Shown here: piece by piece, positions 36,056-42,484 of the stretch | How the letters are laid out: every line of letters begins with the position of its first letter | Position numbering within the stretch: position 1 is the stretch's first letter | NCBI GenBank assembly: GCA_944328445.1 | Contig: CALVHO010000020.1 | Location: 1 to 42,518, forward strand | Direction of reading: 5' to 3' | Length of the DNA stretch: 42,518 nt | DNA from: an uncultured Clostridia bacterium | GTDB lineage: Bacteria; Bacillota; Clostridia; Christensenellales; Borkfalkiaceae | The notes under the pieces: model-generated | What the model saw: the letters and a program-made list of their open reading frames with translations, nothing else | Databases searched by the model: none | What the model was told of the DNA's origin: nothing | Made by a program: the position numbers and the translations under genes

Positions 36056-36604
36056 TCAAGTCGTCACTTTCACCTGCGCGAACCGCAGAACCTTATCCCC
36101 CCGCTTGTACCCTTTGAGGAACACCTCTTTGACGTAGCCGGGCTCCACGCCCTCGCAGGCAGGTTCGCTCATGACGGCTTCGCAAAAGGCGGGGTCGAAC
36201 TCCTCGCCGACGGGGTCGATGGCCTCGATGCCCTCGTCTTCGAGCAGTTTTTTGAAGGAACGCAGCACCATTTCGATGCCCTTTTTGGTCTGCCCGTCGC
36301 AGGTGACGAGGGCGCGCTCCAAATTGTCCCCCACGGGCAGGACCTTTACGAGCACGTCCGCCTTGCCGTCGAGATAGGCGTTGCGGCGGGTCTGCTCGTT
36401 GCGCTTGCGGAAATTATCGAACTCGGCGGCGGTGCGCATCCATTTATCCTTGAACGCCTCCGCCTGCGCGCGGGCCTCGGCAAGTTCACGCCCCTGCCCT
36501 GCGGCCTCTTCCTGTTCCTTGCAGCTCTCCTGCGCATCGCCCGCGGCCACTTCGGCGGGGGCGGCTGCGTCGCAGGCCTGCTCCTGTTTTTCTTCTTCAT
36601 TCAT
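36056..36604 (-). CDS. grpE: Nucleotide exchange factor GrpE
   Basis: The 182-residue protein releases ADP from DnaK to drive the chaperone cycle. It has an acidic, disordered N-terminus (MNEEEKQEQAC), a long dimer-forming coiled coil (residues ~30-95, including WMRTAAEFDNFRKRNEQTRRNAYLDGKADVLVKVLPVGDNLERAL) and a C-terminal beta domain with GYVKEVFLKGYKRGDKVLRFAQVKV, the conserved DnaK-contact end. Its start overlaps the hrcA stop by 8 bases. Together with hrcA it is controlled by the CIRCE promoter. Confidence 0.96.
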   Translation of the reverse strand: MNEEEKQEQACDAAAPAEVAAGDAQESCKEQEEAAGQGRELAEARAQAEAFKDKWMRTAAEFDNFRKRNEQTRRNAYLDGKADVLVKVLPVGDNLERALVTCDGQTKKGIEMVLRSFKKLLEDEGIEAIDPVGEEFDPAFCEAVMSEPACEGVEPGYVKEVFLKGYKRGDKVLRFAQVKVTT

Positions 36605-37649
36605 GGTCTTTGTTGTCCTTTTTGTCCTTGATCCTGCCGCCGACGAGCTCTTCGAGCGCCTTGCCGACGTTTTCGAGCACGGTGATGACTTTGGTATAGT
36701 CCATTCGCATGGGGCCGATCACGCCGTAGGTGCCGAGGTTTTTGCCCCCCGCCGCGTACGTGGCGGTGACGACGGAGCAATCTTCGGGCACGTCGTCCTC
36801 GCCGGAACCGATGCGCACGCTGATCTGGATCTCGTCGTTGTCGTCTCCGATGAGTTCGGCGATCTTGTCCTTGCTGGATATGACGGTGAGGAAGTTTTTG
36901 ACGTTTTCGATGTCCTCGTATTCGGGGTGGTTGAAAATTTTGTCCGCGCCCGTGAGCACGACGTCCTCGTCGCGCGGGCGGGAGTACGTTTTTAGCGCGT
37001 CGATGACTTCGCGCATGACCTGGCGGTACTGCCCGAACTCGGCAAGCGCCTCCTCCCCCACCGTGCGCGCTTCGGAGAGCGCCTTGCCCTCGAACAGTTT
37101 GGCCAGAACGCGCGAGGCGTTTTCCACGTCGGCGTCGGCCATGCTTTCGGGGATGTCGATGAAGGAATCGCGCAGGATGCGCGTGCCCGTGACGATGACC
37201 AGAAGTGCCCGTCCCTCCCCGCAGGGCAGCAGGGTGAGGTTGCGGATGGTCTCCTCGTCGGCGTGCGGGCCGATGCCCACGGAGGTGTAGTCGGTCAGAT
37301 CGCTGATGACTTTGGAAACGCTCTTGATGAGGTGCTCCACGTCTCCCGAGCGCTCGGAAAAGGCGCTTTCGATGTAGTCGAGGTCGCTTTCGGAGAGGTT
37401 GCCGCGCTGCATCAGCTCTTCGATGTAAAAGCGGTACGCCTGCGGCGAAGGCACGCGCCCGCCCGAAGTGTGGAACTGCGTCAAATACCCGAGCTCTTCC
37501 AGCGAGGCCAGCTCGTTGCGCACGGTGGCAGAGCTCACGCCCTGCAAGTGCTTTTCGGCGATGACCTTGCTCGAAACGGGGACGGCAGAATGGATGTACT
37601 CGTCCACGACGATCTGTAAAATTTTCTTTTTACGGTCGGACATTTTCAT
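36597..37649 (-). CDS. hrcA: Heat-inducible transcription repressor HrcA
   Basis: The 350-residue repressor binds the CIRCE operator and silences the chaperone operon at normal temperature, with GroEL helping it fold. The N-terminal winged helix shows ILQIVVDEYIHSAVPVSSKVIAEKHLQGVSSATVRNELASLEELGYLTQFHTSGGRVPSPQAYRFYIEEL, written here only to mark residues ~10-78. Its key parts are SSATVRNE and TSGGRVPS. The C-terminal GAF-like domain ends with GVIGPMRMDYTKVI. The ATG at 37649 has AAGGGG eight bases upstream. It is autoregulated through the CIRCE element 45 bases upstream of its start. Confidence 0.97.
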   Translation of the reverse strand: MKMSDRKKKILQIVVDEYIHSAVPVSSKVIAEKHLQGVSSATVRNELASLEELGYLTQFHTSGGRVPSPQAYRFYIEELMQRGNLSESDLDYIESAFSERSGDVEHLIKSVSKVISDLTDYTSVGIGPHADEETIRNLTLLPCGEGRALLVIVTGTRILRDSFIDIPESMADADVENASRVLAKLFEGKALSEARTVGEEALAEFGQYRQVMREVIDALKTYSRPRDEDVVLTGADKIFNHPEYEDIENVKNFLTVISSKDKIAELIGDDNDEIQISVRIGSGEDDVPEDCSVVTATYAAGGKNLGTYGVIGPMRMDYTKVITVLENVGKALEELVGGRIKDKKDNKDHE

Positions 37650-37693
37650 CGCGGCGTCCCCTTGCGGCTTTTGGCACTTCGTTTTTTACAATG

Positions 37694-37720
37694 TTAGCAC
37701 TCTCAACCTCAAAGTGCTAA
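37694..37720. promoter_or_regulatory. CIRCE operator (HrcA binding site)
   Basis: The inverted repeat TTAGCACTC (37694-37702), 9-base spacer, AAGTGCTAA (37712-37720) matches the CIRCE consensus (TTAGCACTC-N9-GAGTGCTAA) with a single mismatch. It overlaps the predicted transcription start of hrcA, the usual place for HrcA repression. Confidence 0.97.
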
Positions 37721-37724
37721 CGCT

Positions 37725-37753
37725 ATTATAATAGCATTGCCCGCCGTTGTCAA
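37725..37753 (-). promoter_or_regulatory. Consensus promoter of the hrcA-grpE operon
   Basis: The minus strand has perfect sigma-A boxes: -35 TTGACA (37748-37753) and -10 TATAAT (37725-37730), 17 bases apart. Expected start is near 37718, inside CIRCE, so bound HrcA would block initiation. The leader is about 70 bases. Confidence 0.93.
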
Positions 37754-37779
37754 GAGATTTGCGCCACTTTTTTTCATGA

Positions 37780-37905
37780 AAAAATTTTTGCGGCGCGCGC
37801 AAACGGGACAGGGCCCCCTTGCGGAGGCCCTGCCACGGTATCGGTAGGTTATCGGAATGGAGGATGAACAAACGGACGGGGGAAAGCGGAGCGCTCCCCT
37901 CTTGT
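37780..37905 (-). ncRNA. Candidate small RNA upstream of hrcA
   Basis: A strong minus-strand promoter (-35 TTGACG at 37935-37940, 17-base spacer, -10 TATAAT at 37912-37917) is followed by about 125 bases without a start codon and ribosome binding site. The predicted RNA has a 5' hairpin (GGGGAGCG with CGCTTTCCCC), an unpaired middle, a GC-rich hairpin (CAGGGCC with GGCCCTG) and a last hairpin TTTGCG-CGCGC-CGCAAA followed by AATTTTTT (37779-37803), a good intrinsic terminator. It does not show the conserved parts of SRP RNA or tmRNA. 6S RNA is possible but the length is short. Existence is inferred only from promoter and terminator. Confidence 0.55.
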
Positions 37906-37911
37906 ACGGCC

Positions 37912-37940
37912 ATTATAGCACGCCGCCCGCGCGCCGTCAA
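37912..37940 (-). promoter_or_regulatory. Promoter of the candidate small RNA
   Basis: On the minus strand, TTGACG (37935-37940) and TATAAT (37912-37917) are separated by 17 bases. It is separate from the hrcA promoter 190 bases further on. No open frame with a ribosome binding site follows it before the terminator at 37780. Confidence 0.8.
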
Positions 37941-38019
37941 TAAAATTAACCTATGTTAACAAATAAATTTTCCGCCGAAACCACTCCGTCCGCGGCGGTA
38001 TATTGCGGGCTTTACCCAA

Positions 38020-38125
38020 TGTAGAGTGTAGAAGAATGTAGAGTGTAGAATGTAGAGTGTAGAATTTTGGCTTTATTAAAAAATTATCCATAACTCTACA
38101 TTCTACATTTTACATTTTACATTCG
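38020..38125. repeat. TGTAGAATG-type repeat in inverted arrangement
   Basis: The left part (38020-38064) holds several AATGTAGAGTGTAG units, and the right part (38094-38123) holds the reverse complements (CTCTACATTCTACATTTTAC). About 30 AT-rich bases lie between them. The whole could form a long cruciform or RNA hairpin. It lies between the YidD-domain gene and the small-RNA region and contains no gene. Confidence 0.88.
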
Positions 38126-38173
38126 GCACGCAGAAGTCCGCGGTTTTTGTGAACCAAGCGGCGGAGCCGCGGT

Positions 38174-38863
38174 TTACGGCTCGTCGATGCCGTATTGGCC
38201 GCGGCAGCGCCAGAGGCGGCCGCAGCCTTTTTTCAGGCCGCGGAACAGGCCGTATTTTTCGAGCGCGGCGATCATGTACGCCGAGCAGGTGGGCGTGAGG
38301 TGGCAGCGTTCGCGCACGTGCATGGGCGCAAAGCGCTGGTACACGCGCACGGCGAAGATGAGCACGGCCTTCAAGCGCAGCAGCACGTACAGCCCCAGCG
38401 CCCCCGCCGCGCAGCCCGCGCAGAAGCCCGCCCCCCTGCCCGCGCCCGCGGCGCGCAGCACGAAGAACAGCCCGACGCCCAGCCCCGCCGCCGCCAAGAG
38501 GGGCAAGAGGATGTTGAGCGCCACCTTCCACGGGCAAAAATGCGGGCGCTCGTAGCGGGCGTAGTATTCGCGCAGCTCCTCCTCGGTGGGCGGCTCGGGC
38601 ACGGGCATGAACACGCCCTGCCGCACTTCGCGGTAGCGCACGCCGCGCTCGTTGACGTACTCGCCGCCGCCCAGCGGGCGCAGCGGAAGCCCCGCGGCAT
38701 CGTCTTCCGCGCCCGCGGCTTCCGCGCCGTCCGCGTCAAGTTCCGCCGCGTTCACGGCGTCCGCGTCCTCGGTTTCTGCGGGGCGCGCATCTTCCGCGGG
38801 CCCGCACATGTCTGCGCGCGGCCCCGCGGGGCCGCGCGCTTGCATTTCTTCCTTGTTTTCCAA
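38174..38863 (-). CDS. YidD-domain membrane protein with long N-terminal extension (TTG start)
   Basis: The protein has 229 residues if the TTG at 38863 is used; an ATG at 38845 is an alternative that would lose six residues. The C-terminal ~70 residues match YidD, the membrane protein insertion efficiency factor: VRVYQRFAPMHVRERCHLTPTCSAYMIAALEKYGLFRGLKKGCGRLWRC. The order of H-L-T-P-T-C-S, K-Y-G and R-x-x-R-C is characteristic. Ordinary YidD is about 70-90 residues. Here an acidic Ala/Asp/Glu-rich N-terminus and two hydrophobic segments (about residues 110-165) precede it. No rpmH, rnpA or yidC is adjacent, so this may be a second copy. It starts one base after the upstream paralog gene ends. 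Confidence 0.82.
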   Translation of the reverse strand: MENKEEMQARGPAGPRADMCGPAEDARPAETEDADAVNAAELDADGAEAAGAEDDAAGLPLRPLGGGEYVNERGVRYREVRQGVFMPVPEPPTEEELREYYARYERPHFCPWKVALNILLPLLAAAGLGVGLFFVLRAAGAGRGAGFCAGCAAGALGLYVLLRLKAVLIFAVRVYQRFAPMHVRERCHLTPTCSAYMIAALEKYGLFRGLKKGCGRLWRCRGQYGIDEP

Positions 38864-38864
38864 A

Positions 38865-39797
38865 TCAGTTCGCCTTCTTTTCGCGGATCTTCTGCTTCAT
38901 GGCAAAGACCATGTCGCGCACGTGGTTGCCCGCGCGCATCGAGCAGTGAAATTCGTCCCCCGGGACGACGATGTAGAAGCCGGTCGTCTTGATGTAGCCC
39001 TTGCTCTCGTCCACCTTGGGCTTGCGGCGCAGGCAACCGCCCAGCGATACGTCGAGCGCGGTGACTTCCTTGACGGTGTCCTTCGCATAGACGCAGGTGA
39101 TGTCCTTATAGAAATATTCGAGGGTGCGCTCGTACTCGGAGTCACAGCACATGTCGAAGATGAGGTCGTAGACGAAGACTTGGTCGCCGCTGAAAAACAG
39201 CCACGTGACCTGGAATTTGGAGCTGTTGCCGTCTTTGAGGAGCACGCCGCTCTCATAGTAGAAGTTGCGGAACTCCTTGGGCTCGATCTCGGAGACCTGC
39301 GAGATATCCAGCCCCAGTTTGTTGAGGGCGCGCTGCTGCACGTTCATCTCGCGGATCTTTTCGGCGATGGCGGCAAGGTACTCGTCCTCGGTCATCTCCT
39401 TGTTCTTTCTGCGCTTGAAGATGCACCCGCCCTTTTCCTCCACGAAGGCGAAGTAACCGTTGTAGATGCTCTTTTGCGCCTCGGTCATCGTTTCGGGGTT
39501 GTAATAGCTTTCCTCGTAATTGTCGGGGATCAGGTCGCCGGCGCGGTCGTTGTGCGTCTGTTTTGCCGACGTTCCGCGCTTTTTCCATGAATAGTATTTA
39601 GCTATAACGAAAATAAACCCTATGACAGAATAGAAACTAAGAGCACTGCCGATCGCTAAAAACGGAATCGCCGGCAACTCACCGATCTCTACTGTTCCGC
39701 CGATCACAATCAAAACAAGACCGACGATCAGCAGGACCAAACATATAATAGCACCTGTGCGAAACGACGCCTTTGAATACCTTGCATTTTTGGCCAT
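38865..39797 (-). CDS. Tandem paralog A: unknown C-terminal domain with two N-terminal TM segments
   Basis: The product is 310 residues from the ATG at 39797, with GGGAG seven bases upstream. Residues 10-75 form two membrane helices. From about residue 100 on, the sequence is a soluble domain shared with the next two genes (NPETMTEAQKSIYNGYF, then NVQQRALNKLGLDISQVSEI, then VTWLFFSGDQVFVYDLIFDMC, ending MVFAMKQKIREKK). By eye it differs from paralog B at only about a dozen of ~210 shared positions. The strand-rich centre and final amphipathic helix recall bacterial PH-like domains, but I do not recognise a named family. The membrane part is clearly lower in GC than the shared part, suggesting a different origin. 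Confidence 0.78.
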   Translation of the reverse strand: MAKNARYSKASFRTGAIICLVLLIVGLVLIVIGGTVEIGELPAIPFLAIGSALSFYSVIGFIFVIAKYYSWKKRGTSAKQTHNDRAGDLIPDNYEESYYNPETMTEAQKSIYNGYFAFVEEKGGCIFKRRKNKEMTEDEYLAAIAEKIREMNVQQRALNKLGLDISQVSEIEPKEFRNFYYESGVLLKDGNSSKFQVTWLFFSGDQVFVYDLIFDMCCDSEYERTLEYFYKDITCVYAKDTVKEVTALDVSLGGCLRRKPKVDESKGYIKTTGFYIVVPGDEFHCSMRAGNHVRDMVFAMKQKIREKKAN

Positions 39798-39839
39798 AGA
39801 AGTACTCCCAACAAAAAACTTTTTTTCTCTTACTTCAAA

Positions 39840-39874
39840 GCAAAAGGGGCGCAACCCTGCGGGGCCGCGCCCCT
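39840..39874 (-). terminator. Intrinsic terminator between paralogs B and A
   Basis: The arms AGGGGCGC (39845-39852) and GCGCCCCT (39867-39874) pair perfectly and are followed on the minus strand by TTTTGCTTTG. It lies 20 bases after the stop of paralog B, so A may be transcribed separately or at a lower level. Confidence 0.7.
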
Positions 39875-39893
39875 ATCGTTCTCTTTGGCCCGG

Positions 39894-40706
39894 TCAGTCC
39901 GCCTTCTTTTCGCGGATCTTCTGCTTCATGGCAAAGACCATGTCGCGCACGTGGTTGCCCGCGCGCATCGAGCAGCGGAATTCGTCCCCCGGGACGACGA
40001 TGTGGAAGCTGGTCGTCTTGACGTAGCCCTTGCTCTCGTCCACCTTGGGCTTGCGGCGCAGGCAGCCGCCCAGCGATACGTCGAGCGCGGTGACTTCCTT
40101 GACGGTGTCCTTCGCGTAGACGCAGGTGATGTCCTTGTAGAAATATTCGAGGCAGCTTTCCGTTTCCGAATCGTTGCACATATCGAAGATGAGGTCGTAG
40201 ACGAAGACCTGGTCGCCGCTGAAAAACAGCCACGTGACCTGGAATTTGGAACTGTTGCCGTCTTTGAGGAGTACGCCGTTTTCGTAATAGAAGTTGCGGA
40301 ACTCCTTGGGCTCGATCTCGGAGACCTGCGAGATATCCAGCCCCAATTTATTGAGGGCGCGCTGCTGCACGTTCATCTCGCGGATCTTGCCGGAGATGGC
40401 GGCAAGGTATTCGTCCTCGGTCATCTCCTTGTTCTTTCTGCGCTTGAAGATGCACCCGCCCTTTTCCTCCACGAAGGCGAAGTAGCCGTTGTAGATGCTC
40501 TTTTGCGCCTCGGTCATCGTTTCGGGATTGTAGTCCCCCACGGAGACGGCGTCCGGCGCGAGGGAGGCGGCGGCTTCATTCCTCTTTTTGCCGCGCTCGC
40601 CGCGTTTGTACTTGGCAAACGTCCAACCCCAAAATATGACCAGCAAGACTACGATTACGCCAATGGTAATATAACCGCTCACGCTCAATAAAGAGTGCAC
40701 ATACAT
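39894..40706 (-). CDS. Tandem paralog B: unknown C-terminal domain with one N-terminal TM segment
   Basis: The product is 270 residues. The ATG at 40706 has AAGGGGG nine bases upstream. One hydrophobic segment at residues 8-30 (SVSGYITIGVIVVLLVIFWGWTFAKY) is followed by a basic stop-transfer stretch, so the shared domain should face the cytoplasm. Residues from about 58 on match paralog A almost throughout at protein level and closely at DNA level. The match begins at NPETMTEAQ and runs to the end. This points to recent duplication or gene conversion. Function is unknown. It begins 15 bases after paralog C ends. Confidence 0.78.
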   Translation of the reverse strand: MYVHSLLSVSGYITIGVIVVLLVIFWGWTFAKYKRGERGKKRNEAAASLAPDAVSVGDYNPETMTEAQKSIYNGYFAFVEEKGGCIFKRRKNKEMTEDEYLAAISGKIREMNVQQRALNKLGLDISQVSEIEPKEFRNFYYENGVLLKDGNSSKFQVTWLFFSGDQVFVYDLIFDMCNDSETESCLEYFYKDITCVYAKDTVKEVTALDVSLGGCLRRKPKVDESKGYVKTTSFHIVVPGDEFRCSMRAGNHVRDMVFAMKQKIREKKAD

Positions 40707-40721
40707 TGCACGGTACCCCCT

Positions 40722-41444
40722 TTACTGCGCCTTTTTCTCGCGGATCTTCTGCTTCATGCCGAAGATCATATCCTGCACGTGGGCGCTGGAAGGCATCGAG
40801 CAGAAGAACTTTTCTCCGCCCTCGGCACCCGGCACGATGATGTAGAAGCTGGAATTTTTGATGAAGCCCTTTTCCTCTTTGTCTTTGAGGCCGCGTTTGA
40901 GGCAACCCGCCTTGGAGAGGTTGTGCGCGGTGATCTCCTTGACGGTATCCTTGGAGTAGATGCTGGTGATGTCCTTGTAGAAATATTCGAGGGTGCGCTC
41001 GTGCTCGGTGTCGTTGCACATGTCGAAGATGAGGTCGTAGACGAAGACCTGGTCGGCGCTGAAAAACAGCCACGTGACCTGGAATTTGGAGGTGGTGCCG
41101 TCCTTGATGAGCACGCCGCTCTCGTAGTAGAAGTTGCGGAATTCTTTGGGCTCGATCTCGGAGACCTGGGAGATATCCAGCCCCAATTTATCGAGGGCGC
41201 GCTGCTGCACGTTCATGGCCTTGATCTTGGCGGCGATGGCCTGGTTGTACTCCTCCTCGGTCATCTCCTTTTTGCGCTTGAAGATGCACCCGCCGCCGTT
41301 GAAGTTGAAGTAACGGTCGTAGATGGCCTTCTGCTCGGGGTTCATCGTTTTGGGGTTGTAGTACTTGTCCTCGTAAAGGTCGGGGATCAGGTCGCTGGCC
41401 TTGTCGTCATGGTTCAAGGTCTGGTTTTTGTCCTTGCTTCTCAT
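40722..41444 (-). CDS. Tandem paralog C: soluble version of the same unknown domain
   Basis: The product is 240 residues from the ATG at 41444, which has GAGGAG nine bases upstream. The ATG at 41465 has no such site and is rejected. There is no membrane segment. After a short charged N-terminus (MRSKDKNQTLNHDDKASDLIPD) the shared domain begins at NPKTMNPEQKAIYDRYF. It is clearly more diverged from A and B than they are from each other, especially near the C-terminus (KAGCLKRGLKDKEEKGFIKNSSFYIIVPGAEGGEKFF). The block ALDKLGLDISQVSEIEPKEFRNFYYESG is nearly invariant in all three, which suggests a functional centre. It may be the ancestral copy. Confidence 0.78.
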   Translation of the reverse strand: MRSKDKNQTLNHDDKASDLIPDLYEDKYYNPKTMNPEQKAIYDRYFNFNGGGCIFKRKKEMTEEEYNQAIAAKIKAMNVQQRALDKLGLDISQVSEIEPKEFRNFYYESGVLIKDGTTSKFQVTWLFFSADQVFVYDLIFDMCNDTEHERTLEYFYKDITSIYSKDTVKEITAHNLSKAGCLKRGLKDKEEKGFIKNSSFYIIVPGAEGGEKFFCSMPSSAHVQDMIFGMKQKIREKKAQ

Positions 41445-41498
41445 CCTTGTTTTCTCCTCGTGCATATTATTAAGGCGGCGGCGCCGCCCTCGAAACCC

Positions 41499-41527
41499 AA
41501 AAAAACGCGGCGGCCGTTTGCGGCCGC
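41499..41527 (-). terminator. Intrinsic terminator after the zinc-ribbon gene
   Basis: The stem GCGGCCG (41510-41516) with CGGCCGC (41521-41527) is followed on the minus strand by CGCG and seven Ts. It lies between the zinc-ribbon gene and paralog C, so full co-transcription of the cluster is doubtful. Confidence 0.75.
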
Positions 41528-41534
41528 GCGCACA

Positions 41535-42119
41535 TCAAAACCCCGCGGGAGGGTCGCAGTTCATAAGTTCAAAAAGCTCGTCGCGCTCGTCGTCGGAGAT
41601 GCCGCCGCATTCTTCTGCCAAAGAGAGGAAATAGGCGCTGTCCGGCTGGACGCGGTAGCGCTTGCGCTCGAAATAGTCGTTGCGGATGAAGGCGCGCAGG
41701 TAGAAAAAGAGCGCGTGCGGCTCGATGGCGGCCGCGCTTTCGAGGCAGGACTCGGCCTCGTCGATGACCGGGCGGGGCTGCACGAAGGGCCGCTTGCCCG
41801 CCAAGACCGCCAAAGCGAGGTAGTAGTAGGCCATGGCGTTGTCGGGGACCTCGGCAAGGAGTTTGCGGAAGGTGCCCGCCGCAAAGGTGAACTGTTTGAG
41901 CTGCATCTGGCAGCAGCCGAGGGCGAATTGCGAAGCGCCGTCGGTTTTGCCGCGGTAGAAAGAGGCGTACTTGCTCAGTTGCAGCGGCGAGAGCGCGCCC
42001 GCCTCGCGCACGCGGCGCACGATGACGGTGCTGCCGCAATGGTCGCATACGTTTTTGCCCACGTCGCTCAGCGGAGCGCCGCAGTTGGGGCATTGGATCG
42101 ACTTGCTTTCGTATTCCAT
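41535..42119 (-). CDS. Zinc-ribbon protein with TPR-like helical domain
   Basis: The product is 194 residues from the ATG at 42119, with GGAAGG nine bases upstream. An in-frame ATG at 42227 would add 36 residues encoded by the palindromic leader, has no clear ribosome binding site and is less likely. A zinc ribbon comes first: QCPNCGAPLSDVGKNVCDHCGSTVIV with two C-x2-C pairs. The rest is helical and TPR-like (ASQFALGCCQMQLKQFTFAAGTFRKLLAEVPDNAMAYYYLALAVLAG). The combination suggests a cytoplasmic adaptor that binds other proteins. It lies directly upstream of the three paralogs in the same orientation and may work with them, though a terminator lies between. Confidence 0.78.
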   Translation of the reverse strand: MEYESKSIQCPNCGAPLSDVGKNVCDHCGSTVIVRRVREAGALSPLQLSKYASFYRGKTDGASQFALGCCQMQLKQFTFAAGTFRKLLAEVPDNAMAYYYLALAVLAGKRPFVQPRPVIDEAESCLESAAAIEPHALFFYLRAFIRNDYFERKRYRVQPDSAYFLSLAEECGGISDDERDELFELMNCDPPAGF

Positions 42120-42162
42120 CGGAACAAACCTTCCGCCGCAGGCACGGGCCTTCAATACCGTT

Positions 42163-42202
42163 GCGGGATCGGAACGATCCCGCAAAAGAGCGCTCTTTTG
42201 CG
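42163..42202 (-). promoter_or_regulatory. Structured 5' leader with perfect 22-bp palindrome
   Basis: In the leader of the zinc-ribbon gene, GCGGGATC pairs with GATCCCGC (42163-42183). It is directly joined to a perfect self-complementary 22-base palindrome with half-site CGCAAAAGAGC (42181-42202). The two overlap by three bases, so they may compete. The sequence could be a DNA-binding site for a dimeric protein or an RNA regulatory structure. Confidence 0.6.
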
Positions 42203-42256
42203 AAACGGCGATGCAATAGACGGCCATGCGTTGCGTGTATGGCCTTTGTCTCTACT

Positions 42257-42285
42257 ATGATACATCATTCCGCGGCGGAAGTCAA
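42257..42285 (-). promoter_or_regulatory. Promoter of the zinc-ribbon gene
   Basis: On the minus strand, -35 TTGACT (42280-42285) and -10 TATCAT (42257-42262) are 17 bases apart, boxes identical to those of the TetR gene. The -10 region also carries the palindrome ATGAT-GT-ATCAT. Expected start is near 42250, leaving a leader of about 130 bases. Confidence 0.75.
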
Positions 42286-42340
42286 CGTTTTGTGAAAGAA
42301 TTTTGCAAAAATATATCCGATTTTTCACGGCAGGCCTTTC

Positions 42341-42380
42341 GGAATGTAGAATGTAAAATGTAGAGTGTAGAATTGAGGAA
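42341..42380 (+). repeat. TGTAGAATG-type short tandem repeat, right-end copy
   Basis: The block GGAATGTAGAATG, then AAAATGTAGAGTGTAG and AATTGAGG, matches the units at 20.7, 35.5 and 38.0 kb. As in the grpE-dnaK gap, it is directly followed by the palindromic GTCATCC element. Confidence 0.88.
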
Positions 42381-42389
42381 GGATCCTTA

Positions 42390-42484
42390 TGTCATCCCGA
42401 GCCTGCCGAGGGATCTCATTGGCGGGCTCAACAGTGGGCGGGCATGAGATCCTTCGACTGCGCTTCGCTCCGCTCAGGATGACA
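42390..42484. repeat. Palindromic ~95-bp intergenic element (MITE-like), copy 2
   Basis: It has the same ends as copy 1 (TGTCATCCCGAGC and GCTCAGGATGACA) and the same inner arms around GGCGGGC. A further copy starts at 42503 and is cut by the window edge. No gene is present between 42300 and the end. Confidence 0.9.

Noticed and set aside
37686..37940. 84-codon minus-strand frame upstream of hrcA
   Set aside because: It runs through promoters, a terminator and the CIRCE element, has no ribosome binding site and no protein-like composition.
42120..42227. Longer start (ATG at 42227) for the zinc-ribbon protein
   Set aside because: The added 36 residues are encoded by the palindromic leader and have no good ribosome binding site. 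The ATG at 42119 has GGAAGG at normal spacing and is followed directly by the zinc ribbon.
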